A DNA stretch of 64,000 nt from Phorcysia thermohydrogeniphila (lineage in GTDB: Bacteria > Aquificota > Aquificia > Desulfurobacteriales > Desulfurobacteriaceae). Location: the NCBI RefSeq assembly GCF_004339575.1, contig NZ_SMFV01000005.1:104210-168209 (forward strand), in the 5' to 3' direction. This document shows, in pieces, positions 44,355-53,057 of the stretch. Positions within the stretch are counted from its first letter, which is position 1; each line of letters opens with the position of its first letter. The translations under genes were made by a program, and so were the position numbers. Below the pieces are notes generated by a model that ran no database searches, was not told the DNA's origin, and saw only the letters and a list, made by a program, of their open reading frames with translations.

Positions 44355-44984
44355 TTAACCTTTCTGTATTTCTTTTAGGCGGAGTATGTACTTAGGATGG
44401 TTGATGTTGTACATAGCGGGGAATTTCTGGTAGATAGGACCTGCATAAATAACGTTTCCGTTTTCCTTTACTTCTACTAAGATTGCTGGGTTGTTTGGTT
44501 CGTTTGAGGCGGACGTGTAACCTTCGTCAAGGACTAAGTGAGGAACTATGTAGAGGACCTTTATCTCAAGGCCGTTGAACTTAATAGTAGCTCCCTTGAC
44601 TACCTTCTCTTCTTTTACAACCTTACCTGTCGTTCTGTCAACAATATCAACCGTTGCATACTTCCAAGTCTTTTGAACCTCTTCCGGTATGTTAATTGGT
44701 TTGGTGAACTTTGTTAGGTTTTTACCGGAGTGGATAGCTGCAACGTCATGCTCTGCGTTTAGTGGAGGATGGTTAGGTGGCATCATGTCAATAGGCGGGT
44801 GTCCTTCTGGGAGTGTTTCTGCTGATGGATGGCTTTTACCTTCCTGTGCGAGTTCGGAAAGGGGTTTTGGAGCTTTATTCTCTACTTTTGTTTCCGTTTT
44901 CTGTGCCGTCTCTTCCTTTCCGCAGGAAACAAGAACTGTAGATGTTGCTATTAAGGCTGTAAGGAATGCCAGTCCTTTTCTCAT
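44355..44984 (-). CDS. DUF2155 lipoprotein
   Basis: A 209-residue lipoprotein with the signal FLTALIATSTVLVSC ending in a lipobox Cys, a Thr/Lys/Pro/His-rich linker (residues 24-95), and a C-terminal DUF2155 domain (TVDIVDRTTGKVVKEEKVVK and YQKFPAMYNINHPKYILR). The family is periplasmic; its role is unknown. It is 62 bases upstream of the CBS gene on the same strand. Confidence 0.82.
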   Translation of the reverse strand: MRKGLAFLTALIATSTVLVSCGKEETAQKTETKVENKAPKPLSELAQEGKSHPSAETLPEGHPPIDMMPPNHPPLNAEHDVAAIHSGKNLTKFTKPINIPEEVQKTWKYATVDIVDRTTGKVVKEEKVVKGATIKFNGLEIKVLYIVPHLVLDEGYTSASNEPNNPAILVEVKENGNVIYAGPIYQKFPAMYNINHPKYILRLKEIQKG

Positions 44985-45160
44985 TGTTCTCTCCTCATTT
45001 TTTATTTTGTTTCAAATTCTACCAAAACTGTTTCTTCCTTCTGACTTTTAAAGAAGTTCTATCTGAAAGAATTTTTTTATTGAGATTTTCTATACGCTTA
45101 ATAATTTTTTAGAATTCTAACCCAATCTGTTTTACTACTATTCTGATGAGGTTGTAAGCT

Positions 45161-48100
45161 ATGGATAGGAGGGAGTTTTTAAAACTTGCCGGTTTTACCC
45201 TTTTGGTTGGAGAGCTCTTTGATTTAAAGACAGCCGGTGCTAAACAGGCTTTTAGGCCGGTTCTGATTTTTGACCAGTCAAAGTGTATGGGCTGTAAGGC
45301 CTGTATGGCCGCCTGTCAGCTTGAGCACGGCCTTGAGGATTCCCCGGAAGTTCTACTTTTCAGGATAGGGGAGAGAGAAGTTGGAAGGTTCCCTAAGGCA
45401 AAAATAACTTTCCACCAGCAGGATATCTGTAGGGAGTGTCTTGACCACCCCTGCGTCTTGTCCTGTCCTTTCGGGGCGATATCTGTTAGGAAGGGTGGAG
45501 TAGTCACCATAGATGAAGAGAAATGTACGGGCTGTGAGAAGTGTCTTTCGGCGTGTCCCTTTGGGGCAATATCTTTGAGGAAAGATGGAAAAGCAGTTAA
45601 GTGCAACTTCTGTTTTGACAGGGTAGTCAAAAGGGGCGATGTTCCAAGGTGCGTGGCCGTCTGTCCCTCTGGAGCTCTCGTCTTTGGAAATATTCTGAAT
45701 CCAAAGGGGGCGCTGGCAGAGCTCTTAAAGGCGCGTCTAGAGCTTTCCCGTCTCCTCCTAAAACACCAGCAGGCGGAGCTCCTAAACAAAACAGCACCTT
45801 CTAATCCTTACCTCTATCCGGAGACTAAGAAACCGGAAGGGGAGAGGATAGTCAATACTGTTTGTCTTGCCTGTAACGCAAGGTGTGGCCTAAGGGTTAC
45901 CGTAAAGGGTAACAGGCTCGTTCAGGTAGATGGAAATCCCTACCACCCCTACAACCGGGGAGGAAAGGAGATACCCTACGAGACTCCTTTAAAGGAGAGC
46001 TTTGAGTTCTCGGCAACTACCTGTGCAAAGCCCCAGATGGATAACGACTACCTCTACAACCCCTACAGGATAACTCAACCCTTAAAGAGAATCGGCAAGA
46101 GAGGAGAGGGCAAGTTTAAGCCTATAAGCTGGGAACAGCTGATAAGGGAAGTTTCAGAGGGAGGTTACCTCTTTAAGGAGATAGGGGACGACAGATACTA
46201 CCCCGGGATAAAGGACGTTCTCTCTGACGAGCCGGTAGACCCGGGAGCTCCGGAACTCGGCCCAAAGCGCAACCAGCTCGTCTGGTTTACGGGGCGCTCT
46301 CAGGGAGGAAGAAGCCACTTTATAAAGAGGTGGGTCTTTAACGCTATCGGCTCAAAGAACTACATAGGCCACACCGATATATGTGGCATCGGCTTTAGGA
46401 TGGGTAACTACGCCCTCTCTGACGGTAAGCAGGTTGAGTTTAAGGCCGACTACTGGAACTGTAAGTACATGCTCGTTTTCGGCTCTAACATCTACTCAGC
46501 CCAGCAACCGGGAGTTAACACCTCAGGAGCAATAATTGCGAGGAGGATAGCCTCCGGCGAACTAAAGCTCGTTCTCGTTGACCCGAGAGCTCCAAAGGCA
46601 ATAGCCCACGCCCACGACTGGCTTCCCGTTAGACCTACAAAGGACGGAGCTCTCGCAATGGGGCTTATTAGAGTAATGCTTGAAAAGGGCTGGTACGACA
46701 AAGACTTCCTCTCAATCCCCAATAAGTCCGTTGCTGAAAAGAAGGGAAGGAACGTCTACACCAACGCCACTCACCTTGTTGTAGTTGATGAGGGAAGGTT
46801 CTTAAGGGTGAAGGACCTTTCTGGACTTAATGGCAACCCTGAAGACGAAGTTGTCGTAGACCCTGAAACAAAAAGACTAGTCCCTGCAAGCTCTGCTAAG
46901 GAGGGACTCTTAGAGTGGGAGGGAGAAATAAACGGCCTTAAGGTAAAAACCGCCTTCCTCCTAATGAAGGAAAGCGTTATGGAGCATTCCCTTTCCTTTT
47001 ACGCTAAGGAGAGCGGAATACCTGAAGAGAAGATTAAGAAGATTGCAAAAGAATTCTGGGAACACGCTCCTTACGCCGTTGCCTTTGCCTACCACGGAGG
47101 TGGAAACTACGTTGGTGGAACTTACGCAAGCTATGCCCTTTCTATGCTCAACGTCCTCGTTGGAAACATAAACAGGAAAGGCGGCTACCTCTGCCGTGGT
47201 AAAGGTGCGGCAAAGTGGAGAACCGGCCTTTACGACCTTAAGAACTTCCCCGGCATGAAAAAACCTAAGGGGGTGAAAATCTCAAGGGAGAAAGCCCGTT
47301 ACGAGGATACAACCGAGTTTAAAAAGAAGGGTTACCCCTCTAAGCTTCCGTGGTTTCCCTTCACAAAGGGTGGCCTCTCAGTTTCTGCAATCTCCGGTAT
47401 AGACCGGAAGTACCCCTACCCGATAAAGGTTCTCATTGCCTACTTTTCAGACTTCATCTACAGTATGCCCGGAGGAAGGCGTTTCATAGAGACGGTAAAG
47501 GACCATACAAAAGTTCCCCTTTTTATCTCCATAGACACGACGATAAACGAGACGAACGTCTATGCCGACTACATCGTTCCCGATGTTATCTACCTTGAGG
47601 GTCACTACGGCTTCTTAACGCCCCACGCACCCGGCTGTCAGTTCACTGCTGTAAGGACTCCTGTTCTTGAGCCGTTGGTAGGAAAAACAAAGGACGGTAG
47701 GCCCTTCTGCCTTGAGACCTTCCTCATAGACGTTGCAAGGCACTTAAAGCTTCCCGGTTACGGTGAGAAAGCTATACCGGGTAAGGACGGAAAGCTCTAT
47801 CCCCTTGTAAGGGCTGAGGACTACTACTTACGTGGAATTGCAAACCTTGCCTTTAATGCAAAGGTAAAGGATGCTCCTCCTGAGGAAGTGGCCTTTGTTG
47901 AGGAAAACTACCCCGTTGCAAAGCACAAAAACATCCTCTCACAGGGAGAGTGGAAGAAAGTCTGTACGGTCCTTGTTAGGGGTGGAGTCTTTAGACCTAC
48001 GGATTCTGTGTTTGATGAGAGGGGTAACTTCAGCTTTGGAATTCCAAAGGTGTTTATCTGGAACGAAAAGCTCGGAACAAGCCGTAACAGTTTAACCGGC

Positions 48101-48667
48101 GAAAAACTCTGGGGAACTCTCCGCTACTATCCATCAACCGATTACTTTGGAAAGTTAATTGAAGAGATTGACAAGGAATATCCTTTCACCGTGATCACCT
48201 ATAAGTCTGCTCTCCATACTCAGTCAAGGACGATATGTTACAACCAAGCTCTCGTCTATGAGCCCGATTTCCAACTTAAGATGAACCCTCTGGACGCCGA
48301 GAGGCTTGGCCTAAAAGATGGAGACAGGGTAAGGGTTTACTCAAGGTCAAACCCAGAAGGGGTTATTACTACACTCAAGCTTACAGAACTTGTCCGTCCG
48401 GGGACAGTTGCTTACTCCCACCATTTTGGTCACTGGCAGCACGGTGCATCTCCCGTTTACGTTGAGAACGCTAAAAAAGTCTTCCTCGGGGGTGATAAGG
48501 TAACTGACGGTAACTACACTAAGGTTGACCCGAGAAGGGGCTTAGGTGTTACAATGAACCTTCTAACAAGGCTTGATGAGGGACTTTACAACCTTCCGTT
48601 GGTTGAGCCTATAGCTGGAATTCCGGACTTTAGCAGTACGAGGGTGAGGATAGAAAAAGTAAAGTAA
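45161..48667 (+). CDS. fused ferredoxin + TtrA-like molybdopterin oxidoreductase
   Basis: A 1168-residue Tat-exported enzyme. The leader has the twin-Arg motif DRREFLKLAGF. Residues 35-180 are a DmsB/NrfC-type four-cluster [4Fe-4S] subunit (C42/45/48/52, then CRECLDHPC, CTGCEKC and CNFC). Residues 230-1168 are the catalytic subunit, with cluster C235/238/242 and C288, a probable Mo ligand C408 in HTDICGIGFRMG, and CAKPQMDNDYLYNPYRI as in tetrathionate reductase TtrA. In most bacteria these are separate proteins; no NrfD/PsrC membrane subunit is adjacent. The acceptor could be a sulfur, arsenic or selenium oxyanion. Confidence 0.88.
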   Translation: MDRREFLKLAGFTLLVGELFDLKTAGAKQAFRPVLIFDQSKCMGCKACMAACQLEHGLEDSPEVLLFRIGEREVGRFPKAKITFHQQDICRECLDHPCVLSCPFGAISVRKGGVVTIDEEKCTGCEKCLSACPFGAISLRKDGKAVKCNFCFDRVVKRGDVPRCVAVCPSGALVFGNILNPKGALAELLKARLELSRLLLKHQQAELLNKTAPSNPYLYPETKKPEGERIVNTVCLACNARCGLRVTVKGNRLVQVDGNPYHPYNRGGKEIPYETPLKESFEFSATTCAKPQMDNDYLYNPYRITQPLKRIGKRGEGKFKPISWEQLIREVSEGGYLFKEIGDDRYYPGIKDVLSDEPVDPGAPELGPKRNQLVWFTGRSQGGRSHFIKRWVFNAIGSKNYIGHTDICGIGFRMGNYALSDGKQVEFKADYWNCKYMLVFGSNIYSAQQPGVNTSGAIIARRIASGELKLVLVDPRAPKAIAHAHDWLPVRPTKDGALAMGLIRVMLEKGWYDKDFLSIPNKSVAEKKGRNVYTNATHLVVVDEGRFLRVKDLSGLNGNPEDEVVVDPETKRLVPASSAKEGLLEWEGEINGLKVKTAFLLMKESVMEHSLSFYAKESGIPEEKIKKIAKEFWEHAPYAVAFAYHGGGNYVGGTYASYALSMLNVLVGNINRKGGYLCRGKGAAKWRTGLYDLKNFPGMKKPKGVKISREKARYEDTTEFKKKGYPSKLPWFPFTKGGLSVSAISGIDRKYPYPIKVLIAYFSDFIYSMPGGRRFIETVKDHTKVPLFISIDTTINETNVYADYIVPDVIYLEGHYGFLTPHAPGCQFTAVRTPVLEPLVGKTKDGRPFCLETFLIDVARHLKLPGYGEKAIPGKDGKLYPLVRAEDYYLRGIANLAFNAKVKDAPPEEVAFVEENYPVAKHKNILSQGEWKKVCTVLVRGGVFRPTDSVFDERGNFSFGIPKVFIWNEKLGTSRNSLTGEKLWGTLRYYPSTDYFGKLIEEIDKEYPFTVITYKSALHTQSRTICYNQALVYEPDFQLKMNPLDAERLGLKDGDRVRVYSRSNPEGVITTLKLTELVRPGTVAYSHHFGHWQHGASPVYVENAKKVFLGGDKVTDGNYTKVDPRRGLGVTMNLLTRLDEGLYNLPLVEPIAGIPDFSSTRVRIEKVK

Positions 48668-48680
48668 GGCTGGAGGCGCC

Positions 48681-49880
48681 ATGAGGAAGTTACTTACTGC
48701 TCTAAGTATCGCGGTGCTAACAGTTTCTACGGCTTCTTCTGCAGAAATCACCAATCAGGAGATACTTCAAAAGCTACAGGAGCTAGAAGCAAAACTTAAA
48801 AAGCTTGAGGTAGAGAATAAAAGGCTCAGGGAGCTCCTTGAGGAAAAGGGCTCTACCCTGATAGCTGCAAGGAAGAAAACCAAAAAACTCAAAGTAACCG
48901 GAAGGGTTCTTTTTAGGTTTTCACAGACTGCCGACATTGACGAGTCTGGAGGAAAGTCAATTTACGGCGACCCCGGTAACGGCTTTACGGTGAGAAAAGC
49001 ACGGGTTAGGTTTCACGGGAAGTTAAACGATAACGTTTCCTATATGATTCACCTGAGGGCCGATAGGGGTAGCCAAGTAGAGCTCTGGGATGCTTACGTT
49101 AAGTACTCCTTTGACTCAATTCCCCTGTCTATAAAGATGGGACAGTTTAAAGTTCCGCTTTCTATGTCTTACCTAAAGTCGGGGACGGAGCTCTGGTTCC
49201 CAGAAAGGCCAGTAGCGGTTAACAAGATAGCGCCGGTCTGGAGGGACGTGGGTTTAGAAGCCACTTGGAAAGTTTCACGAGCCCTGAAACTTTCCGCCTC
49301 TGTCCTCAACGGAGAAGGTTGGAGTAGCGATAAGATTTATAACAGCGATAAAAAATACGCATACGTCTTTTCAGCCGATGTTACACCAGTTGACAATGAA
49401 AGTCTCAGGTGGAGAGTAAGAGTTGGTTATGAGGTGGGAACGGACGCTTACTCCAAGCTCATATACACAAAGTACGATGCCGTTTCTGTGGAGAGACGCC
49501 TCTTAGACGTAGAAACGAGGCTTGACCTAAGGTCCTTTGGACTCTCCTTAGAGGGAGGCTTCCTCTACGACAATCCGCAGGATGCTGTGGACAGTTCTGG
49601 CAGTAGCGTTCAGCTTGGAGACGCTAAGGGCTACTACCTTCAGGCAGACTACGCACTTCCTTCCGTTAAGGGACTTCACCTCGTTGGCCGTTACTCTTGG
49701 CTTGACCCGAACGACGACGTTGATGACAAGTACGACGTTGACTACACCTCCCTTGGCTTTTACTACCTAATTAACGGTTGGCAGGCAGCTATAAGGTCTG
49801 CCTACATCTTTGCAAACGAAAGACACGGAGAGGAGGTTGATAACGACCTCTTCGTAACGGAGTTCCAGCTCCTCTTTTAG
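48681..49880 (+). CDS. OprP/OprO-like porin
   Basis: A 399-residue outer-membrane porin. A signal peptide ends at about residue 20 (TVSTASSA), a coiled coil runs from about 24 to 55, then a phosphate-selective-porin-like barrel follows with GRVLFRFSQTADIDESGG, KARVRFHGKLNDNVSYMI and a terminal Leu-Leu-Phe. It starts 13 bases after the molybdo-enzyme stop, so the two are co-transcribed; it may import the oxyanion acceptor. AGGCTGGAGG precedes the ATG. Confidence 0.85.
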   Translation: MRKLLTALSIAVLTVSTASSAEITNQEILQKLQELEAKLKKLEVENKRLRELLEEKGSTLIAARKKTKKLKVTGRVLFRFSQTADIDESGGKSIYGDPGNGFTVRKARVRFHGKLNDNVSYMIHLRADRGSQVELWDAYVKYSFDSIPLSIKMGQFKVPLSMSYLKSGTELWFPERPVAVNKIAPVWRDVGLEATWKVSRALKLSASVLNGEGWSSDKIYNSDKKYAYVFSADVTPVDNESLRWRVRVGYEVGTDAYSKLIYTKYDAVSVERRLLDVETRLDLRSFGLSLEGGFLYDNPQDAVDSSGSSVQLGDAKGYYLQADYALPSVKGLHLVGRYSWLDPNDDVDDKYDVDYTSLGFYYLINGWQAAIRSAYIFANERHGEEVDNDLFVTEFQLLF

Positions 49881-49889
49881 AGGTGAAAA

Positions 49890-50801
49890 ATGAGAAGGCT
49901 ACTTTTAGCAGCTCTACTCCTGTTTACCTCTCAGGCCTTTGGAGCTACGTATCAGCTTACTGAAGAGGTAGATATTAAACCGCAGCCGGATGCTAAGCTT
50001 ATAGAGGTTTGGGTCCCCATCCCCTACGAGAACCCTTGGCAGAAGATAAAGAGCATTAAGGTTGAATCTCCCTTCCCCTACCTCTTGCAGGAAGAGGAGG
50101 AGTACGGCAACAGGTTTCTTTACATCCGAAAGGAGGGAGGACTGAAAGAGCCTGTTAGGGTTAGGGTAGAGGTGGTTGTAGAGAGGGATGAGCTAAAGCC
50201 GGTTAAAAGAGCCTCTTCTGTCCCCCTTAGATACTACCTATCGGACAGGCTTGTTCCTGTTGAAAAGTTTAAAAAAATGGCGAAAAAGGTTACGGCAGGG
50301 AAAAGAACGGCAGTTGAAAAGCTTAGGGCTATCTACGATTATGTTGTAGCGAATATGAAGTACGATAAGTCCGGAAAAGGCTGGGGAAGGGGCGATGCAA
50401 TCTGGGCCTGCGACGCAAAGAGGGGCAACTGCACCGATTTTCATTCTCTCTTCATAGCCCTTTCAAGGGCTTCTGGGATTCCAGCCCTCTTTGAGATAGG
50501 CCTTCCCGTAAACGGTGATGGAGAGGTAAAGGGATACCACTGCTGGGTTCTTGCATTCCCTGACGGTTACACTTACGGTATAGACGCCTCAGAGGCTGCA
50601 AAGCACCCGGAAAAGAGGGAGTACTTCTTTGGACACCTGTGTGATAAACGGATAGGGATAACGAGGGGAAGGGACATTCTCCTTAATCCTCCGCAGCATG
50701 GCAGTAGGCTTAATTACCTCTACAAACCTTACGAGGAAGTTGACCTTACGCCGGTAGATGGCTTGAACGTCAGGTTTTACCTTAGGGAGCTCTCTCCTTA
50801 G
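49890..50801 (+). CDS. secreted transglutaminase-like protein
   Basis: A 303-residue periplasmic protein with signal MRRLLLAALLLFTSQAFG. The transglutaminase-like core has Cys181 in RGNCTDFHSLF, His217 in GYHCWV and Asp232 in YGIDASEA, so the triad is intact. Members act as proteases or amidases more often than as transglutaminases. The start lies nine bases after the porin stop. The stop codon overlaps that of the convergent motB paralogue. Confidence 0.82.
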   Translation: MRRLLLAALLLFTSQAFGATYQLTEEVDIKPQPDAKLIEVWVPIPYENPWQKIKSIKVESPFPYLLQEEEEYGNRFLYIRKEGGLKEPVRVRVEVVVERDELKPVKRASSVPLRYYLSDRLVPVEKFKKMAKKVTAGKRTAVEKLRAIYDYVVANMKYDKSGKGWGRGDAIWACDAKRGNCTDFHSLFIALSRASGIPALFEIGLPVNGDGEVKGYHCWVLAFPDGYTYGIDASEAAKHPEKREYFFGHLCDKRIGITRGRDILLNPPQHGSRLNYLYKPYEEVDLTPVDGLNVRFYLRELSP

Positions 50802-51532
50802 CTCCCTTTCCCCCGTGTTGGGGGCTTTTCCTTTTTCTGAACTTCAACCTTTTTTTCTTCCTTCGGTTTAGCAACCTCTATGTATATCTCAACGCGCCTG
50901 TTTCTTGCCTGTAGTATAGGATTCCTCCAAGTGTAGAGTGGCCTCGTGTTCCCGTACCCGACGGCTTCAAGCCTTGAAGGGTCTACACCTCTGGATGCGA
51001 GGTATTTTGCGACAGCTGTTGCCCTTCTAATTGAGAGGTCCCAGTCGTCCTGAATGCCGGGTATAGGCTTTTCCGGCTCATCCTTCCCTGTGTGCCCTTC
51101 TATCCTTACCCTGTAGTTTCCGGGAAGTCCCTTTATGACCTCTGCTAACTTGGCTAATGCCTTCTTGGCCTCTGGGGTGAGCTTAAATGAGTTTGGTTTG
51201 AATAGAACTTTGTTAAAGAGGCGGACGAGGATATACTCTTCTGTGACGACGATTTGATAACCGTGAACGGGGAGAATCCTTTGAATTATCTTCTTTATTT
51301 TCTTTGCAATGTCTGTGGTGTATATCCTTATCGGTTTGACTACCGAAAGCTTTTCAAAGGTCTTGGCTTTCTCTCCTTGGAAGTAGGAAAGGAACTTAAT
51401 AGCTTGAGTTATGTCAAGCGTACTCATGGAATACAGGAGAATAAAGAAGGTCAGTAGCAGGGACATCAAATCACTAAAACTTGTGAGCCACGCTGGAGCT
51501 TTTTTACACTCCTCTTTTTTCCTTCTTGCCAT
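50798..51532 (-). CDS. MotB-like protein with OmpA domain (paralogue 2)
   Basis: A 244-residue stator subunit. A cytosolic tail and transmembrane helix with the proton-binding Asp (SFSDLMSLLLTFFILLYSM, D at about 21) precede a periplasmic linker and a peptidoglycan-binding OmpA-C domain (VRIEGHTGKDE, YGNTRPLYTW, ARNRRVEIYIEV). Its N-terminus is nearly the same as that of the motB next door, while the rest differs. The last codons overlap the + strand terminator. Confidence 0.9.
   Translation of the reverse strand: MARRKKEECKKAPAWLTSFSDLMSLLLTFFILLYSMSTLDITQAIKFLSYFQGEKAKTFEKLSVVKPIRIYTTDIAKKIKKIIQRILPVHGYQIVVTEEYILVRLFNKVLFKPNSFKLTPEAKKALAKLAEVIKGLPGNYRVRIEGHTGKDEPEKPIPGIQDDWDLSIRRATAVAKYLASRGVDPSRLEAVGYGNTRPLYTWRNPILQARNRRVEIYIEVAKPKEEKKVEVQKKEKPPTRGKGS
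50810..50830 (+). terminator. terminator of the molybdo-enzyme operon inside motB
   Basis: CCCCC (50810-50814), loop GTGTT, GGGGG (50820-50824), then CTTTTCCTTTTTC form a plus-strand intrinsic terminator nine bases after the transglutaminase stop. It sits inside the last codons of the convergent motB paralogue. Confidence 0.65.
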
Positions 51533-51544
51533 TTCTCCTTTCCG

Positions 51545-52246
51545 TTACATCGGCAGGTGAATGATTACCTCTATCCTTCTGTTTTTGGCTCTACCTTCTG
51601 GTGTATCGTTAGAAGCTATTGGTCTATAAGGGCCACATCCGGCTGCTGAGAGTTTTTTGGGATTGTACCCGCACTGAATGAAGAGTCTTAGAACGGAAGT
51701 AGCCCGCGCTGCGGAGAGCTCCCAGTTTGATGGAAACCTCTTTGACCTTATTGGTCTGTTGTCTGTATGCCCTTCTATAGTTATTGGAAGGTCAAACTCT
51801 TTAAGCTTTTTGCAGATTTCCATTATTAGAGGGATGGCTTCTCGGTAAGGTTTGTCACTTCCAGATGGGAAGAGCTTGTCAGTATTTATCCTTAGTCTAA
51901 TGCTTGTCCCATACTTTGCTACTTCTGAGTTAATTCCCATCCTCTGTAACATTTTCCTTATTTCGTGGAGTTTTTCTTCTATGGCCTTTCTGGACTTAAG
52001 CTTGGGATACATATCGGGAAATTGTATAGGTACTTTTCTGCCCTGAATTACCCTTTCTTCATGGATAACGTAATGACCTCCGAAAGCTTCAACTATTCCT
52101 TTTATTGCTTGGTAGAACTTCTCAAGGGAGATGGTGCTCATGGAGTAAAGGAGGATGAAGAAAGTTAAAAGGAGGGACATTAGGTCGCCGAAACTTGTAA
52201 GCCATGCCGGAGGAGCTTTACACTCCTCCTTCTTTCTTCTTGCCAT
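51545..52246 (-). CDS. motB: flagellar motor protein MotB
   Basis: A 233-residue stator subunit with the proton-conducting Asp21 in TSFGDLMSLLLTFFILLY, a plug-like linker, and an OmpA-C domain (ITIEGHTDNRPIRS, GCGPYRPIASND, AKNRRIEVIIH). It lies four bases after the motA stop and 12 bases before the second MotB-like gene, giving motA-motB-motB. This member has the more regular OmpA signature. Confidence 0.93.
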   Translation of the reverse strand: MARRKKEECKAPPAWLTSFGDLMSLLLTFFILLYSMSTISLEKFYQAIKGIVEAFGGHYVIHEERVIQGRKVPIQFPDMYPKLKSRKAIEEKLHEIRKMLQRMGINSEVAKYGTSIRLRINTDKLFPSGSDKPYREAIPLIMEICKKLKEFDLPITIEGHTDNRPIRSKRFPSNWELSAARATSVLRLFIQCGYNPKKLSAAGCGPYRPIASNDTPEGRAKNRRIEVIIHLPM

Positions 52247-52249
52247 CCA

Positions 52250-53011
52250 TTAACCCTCTTTAATTTCAACGCCGAGCAGTCCTGCTAACTTCTGTTTTAG
52301 TATGTTGGGGTTGATACCTTTTTCTATTGCTTCTGCGGTGAGTAAGTAAGCTTCTAAGTATAGGAGTCTCACATCTTTGTAGTACTTAAGCTTCTTTGAT
52401 ACTGGAATACAGAGGGCGTTTGCGAGGATAGCACCGTAGAGGGTTGTAATCATAGCTACGGCCATTCCGGGACCTAAGGCTGATGGGTCGGAGAGGTTCT
52501 GAAGCATCTGAATCAGTCCAATAAGAGTTCCAATCATTCCAAAGGCGGGGAACAGGTCTCCGAGGGACTCCCACACAGCTACTTCCGTTGAGAGCTTCTG
52601 GTCTATCTGTGCCATAGCGCTTTCGGCTGTACTCTTTATCTCCTCTATCTCAAGGCCGTCAATTAGCATCCTCATAATGTCGCCTAAGAAGGGGTCTCTA
52701 CCGTAGAAGTTGTCAATATCGGCTTCAAGGGCAAGGATTCCCTCTTTCCTCGCTTTCTTGGCTATGTCTGTTAGAAAGTCTATCGTTTCAATTGGGTTTG
52801 GAAGTCCGGGATTGATGGCTTTTAGTATGGCTTTAAAGCCATTTATGAACTCTCCCAGCGGGAATCCTGCCATTCCCGCTGAGATACCGCCGCCGACGGT
52901 AATGAGGAGGGATGGAATGTTGATGAACGCTCCGGGACTTCCACCTATGACGATTGATATGATGATGAGTAGAAACGCACCGCCGATACCTATCAGGGTT
53001 GCTATATCCAT
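52250..53011 (-). CDS. motA: flagellar motor protein MotA
   Basis: A 253-residue inner-membrane stator subunit with four transmembrane segments. ATLIGIGGAFLLIIISIVIG, the charged cytosolic loop with LEADIDNFYG, and GDLFPAFGMIGTLIGLIQML with the conserved Pro are family marks. No flagellar or chemotaxis genes adjoin it. It leads the three-gene stator run. Confidence 0.94.
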   Translation of the reverse strand: MDIATLIGIGGAFLLIIISIVIGGSPGAFINIPSLLITVGGGISAGMAGFPLGEFINGFKAILKAINPGLPNPIETIDFLTDIAKKARKEGILALEADIDNFYGRDPFLGDIMRMLIDGLEIEEIKSTAESAMAQIDQKLSTEVAVWESLGDLFPAFGMIGTLIGLIQMLQNLSDPSALGPGMAVAMITTLYGAILANALCIPVSKKLKYYKDVRLLYLEAYLLTAEAIEKGINPNILKQKLAGLLGVEIKEG

Positions 53012-53057
53012 CTACTTCTTCTCCACCCCGAGTATCTTGAATTTCATTCTAACATTT

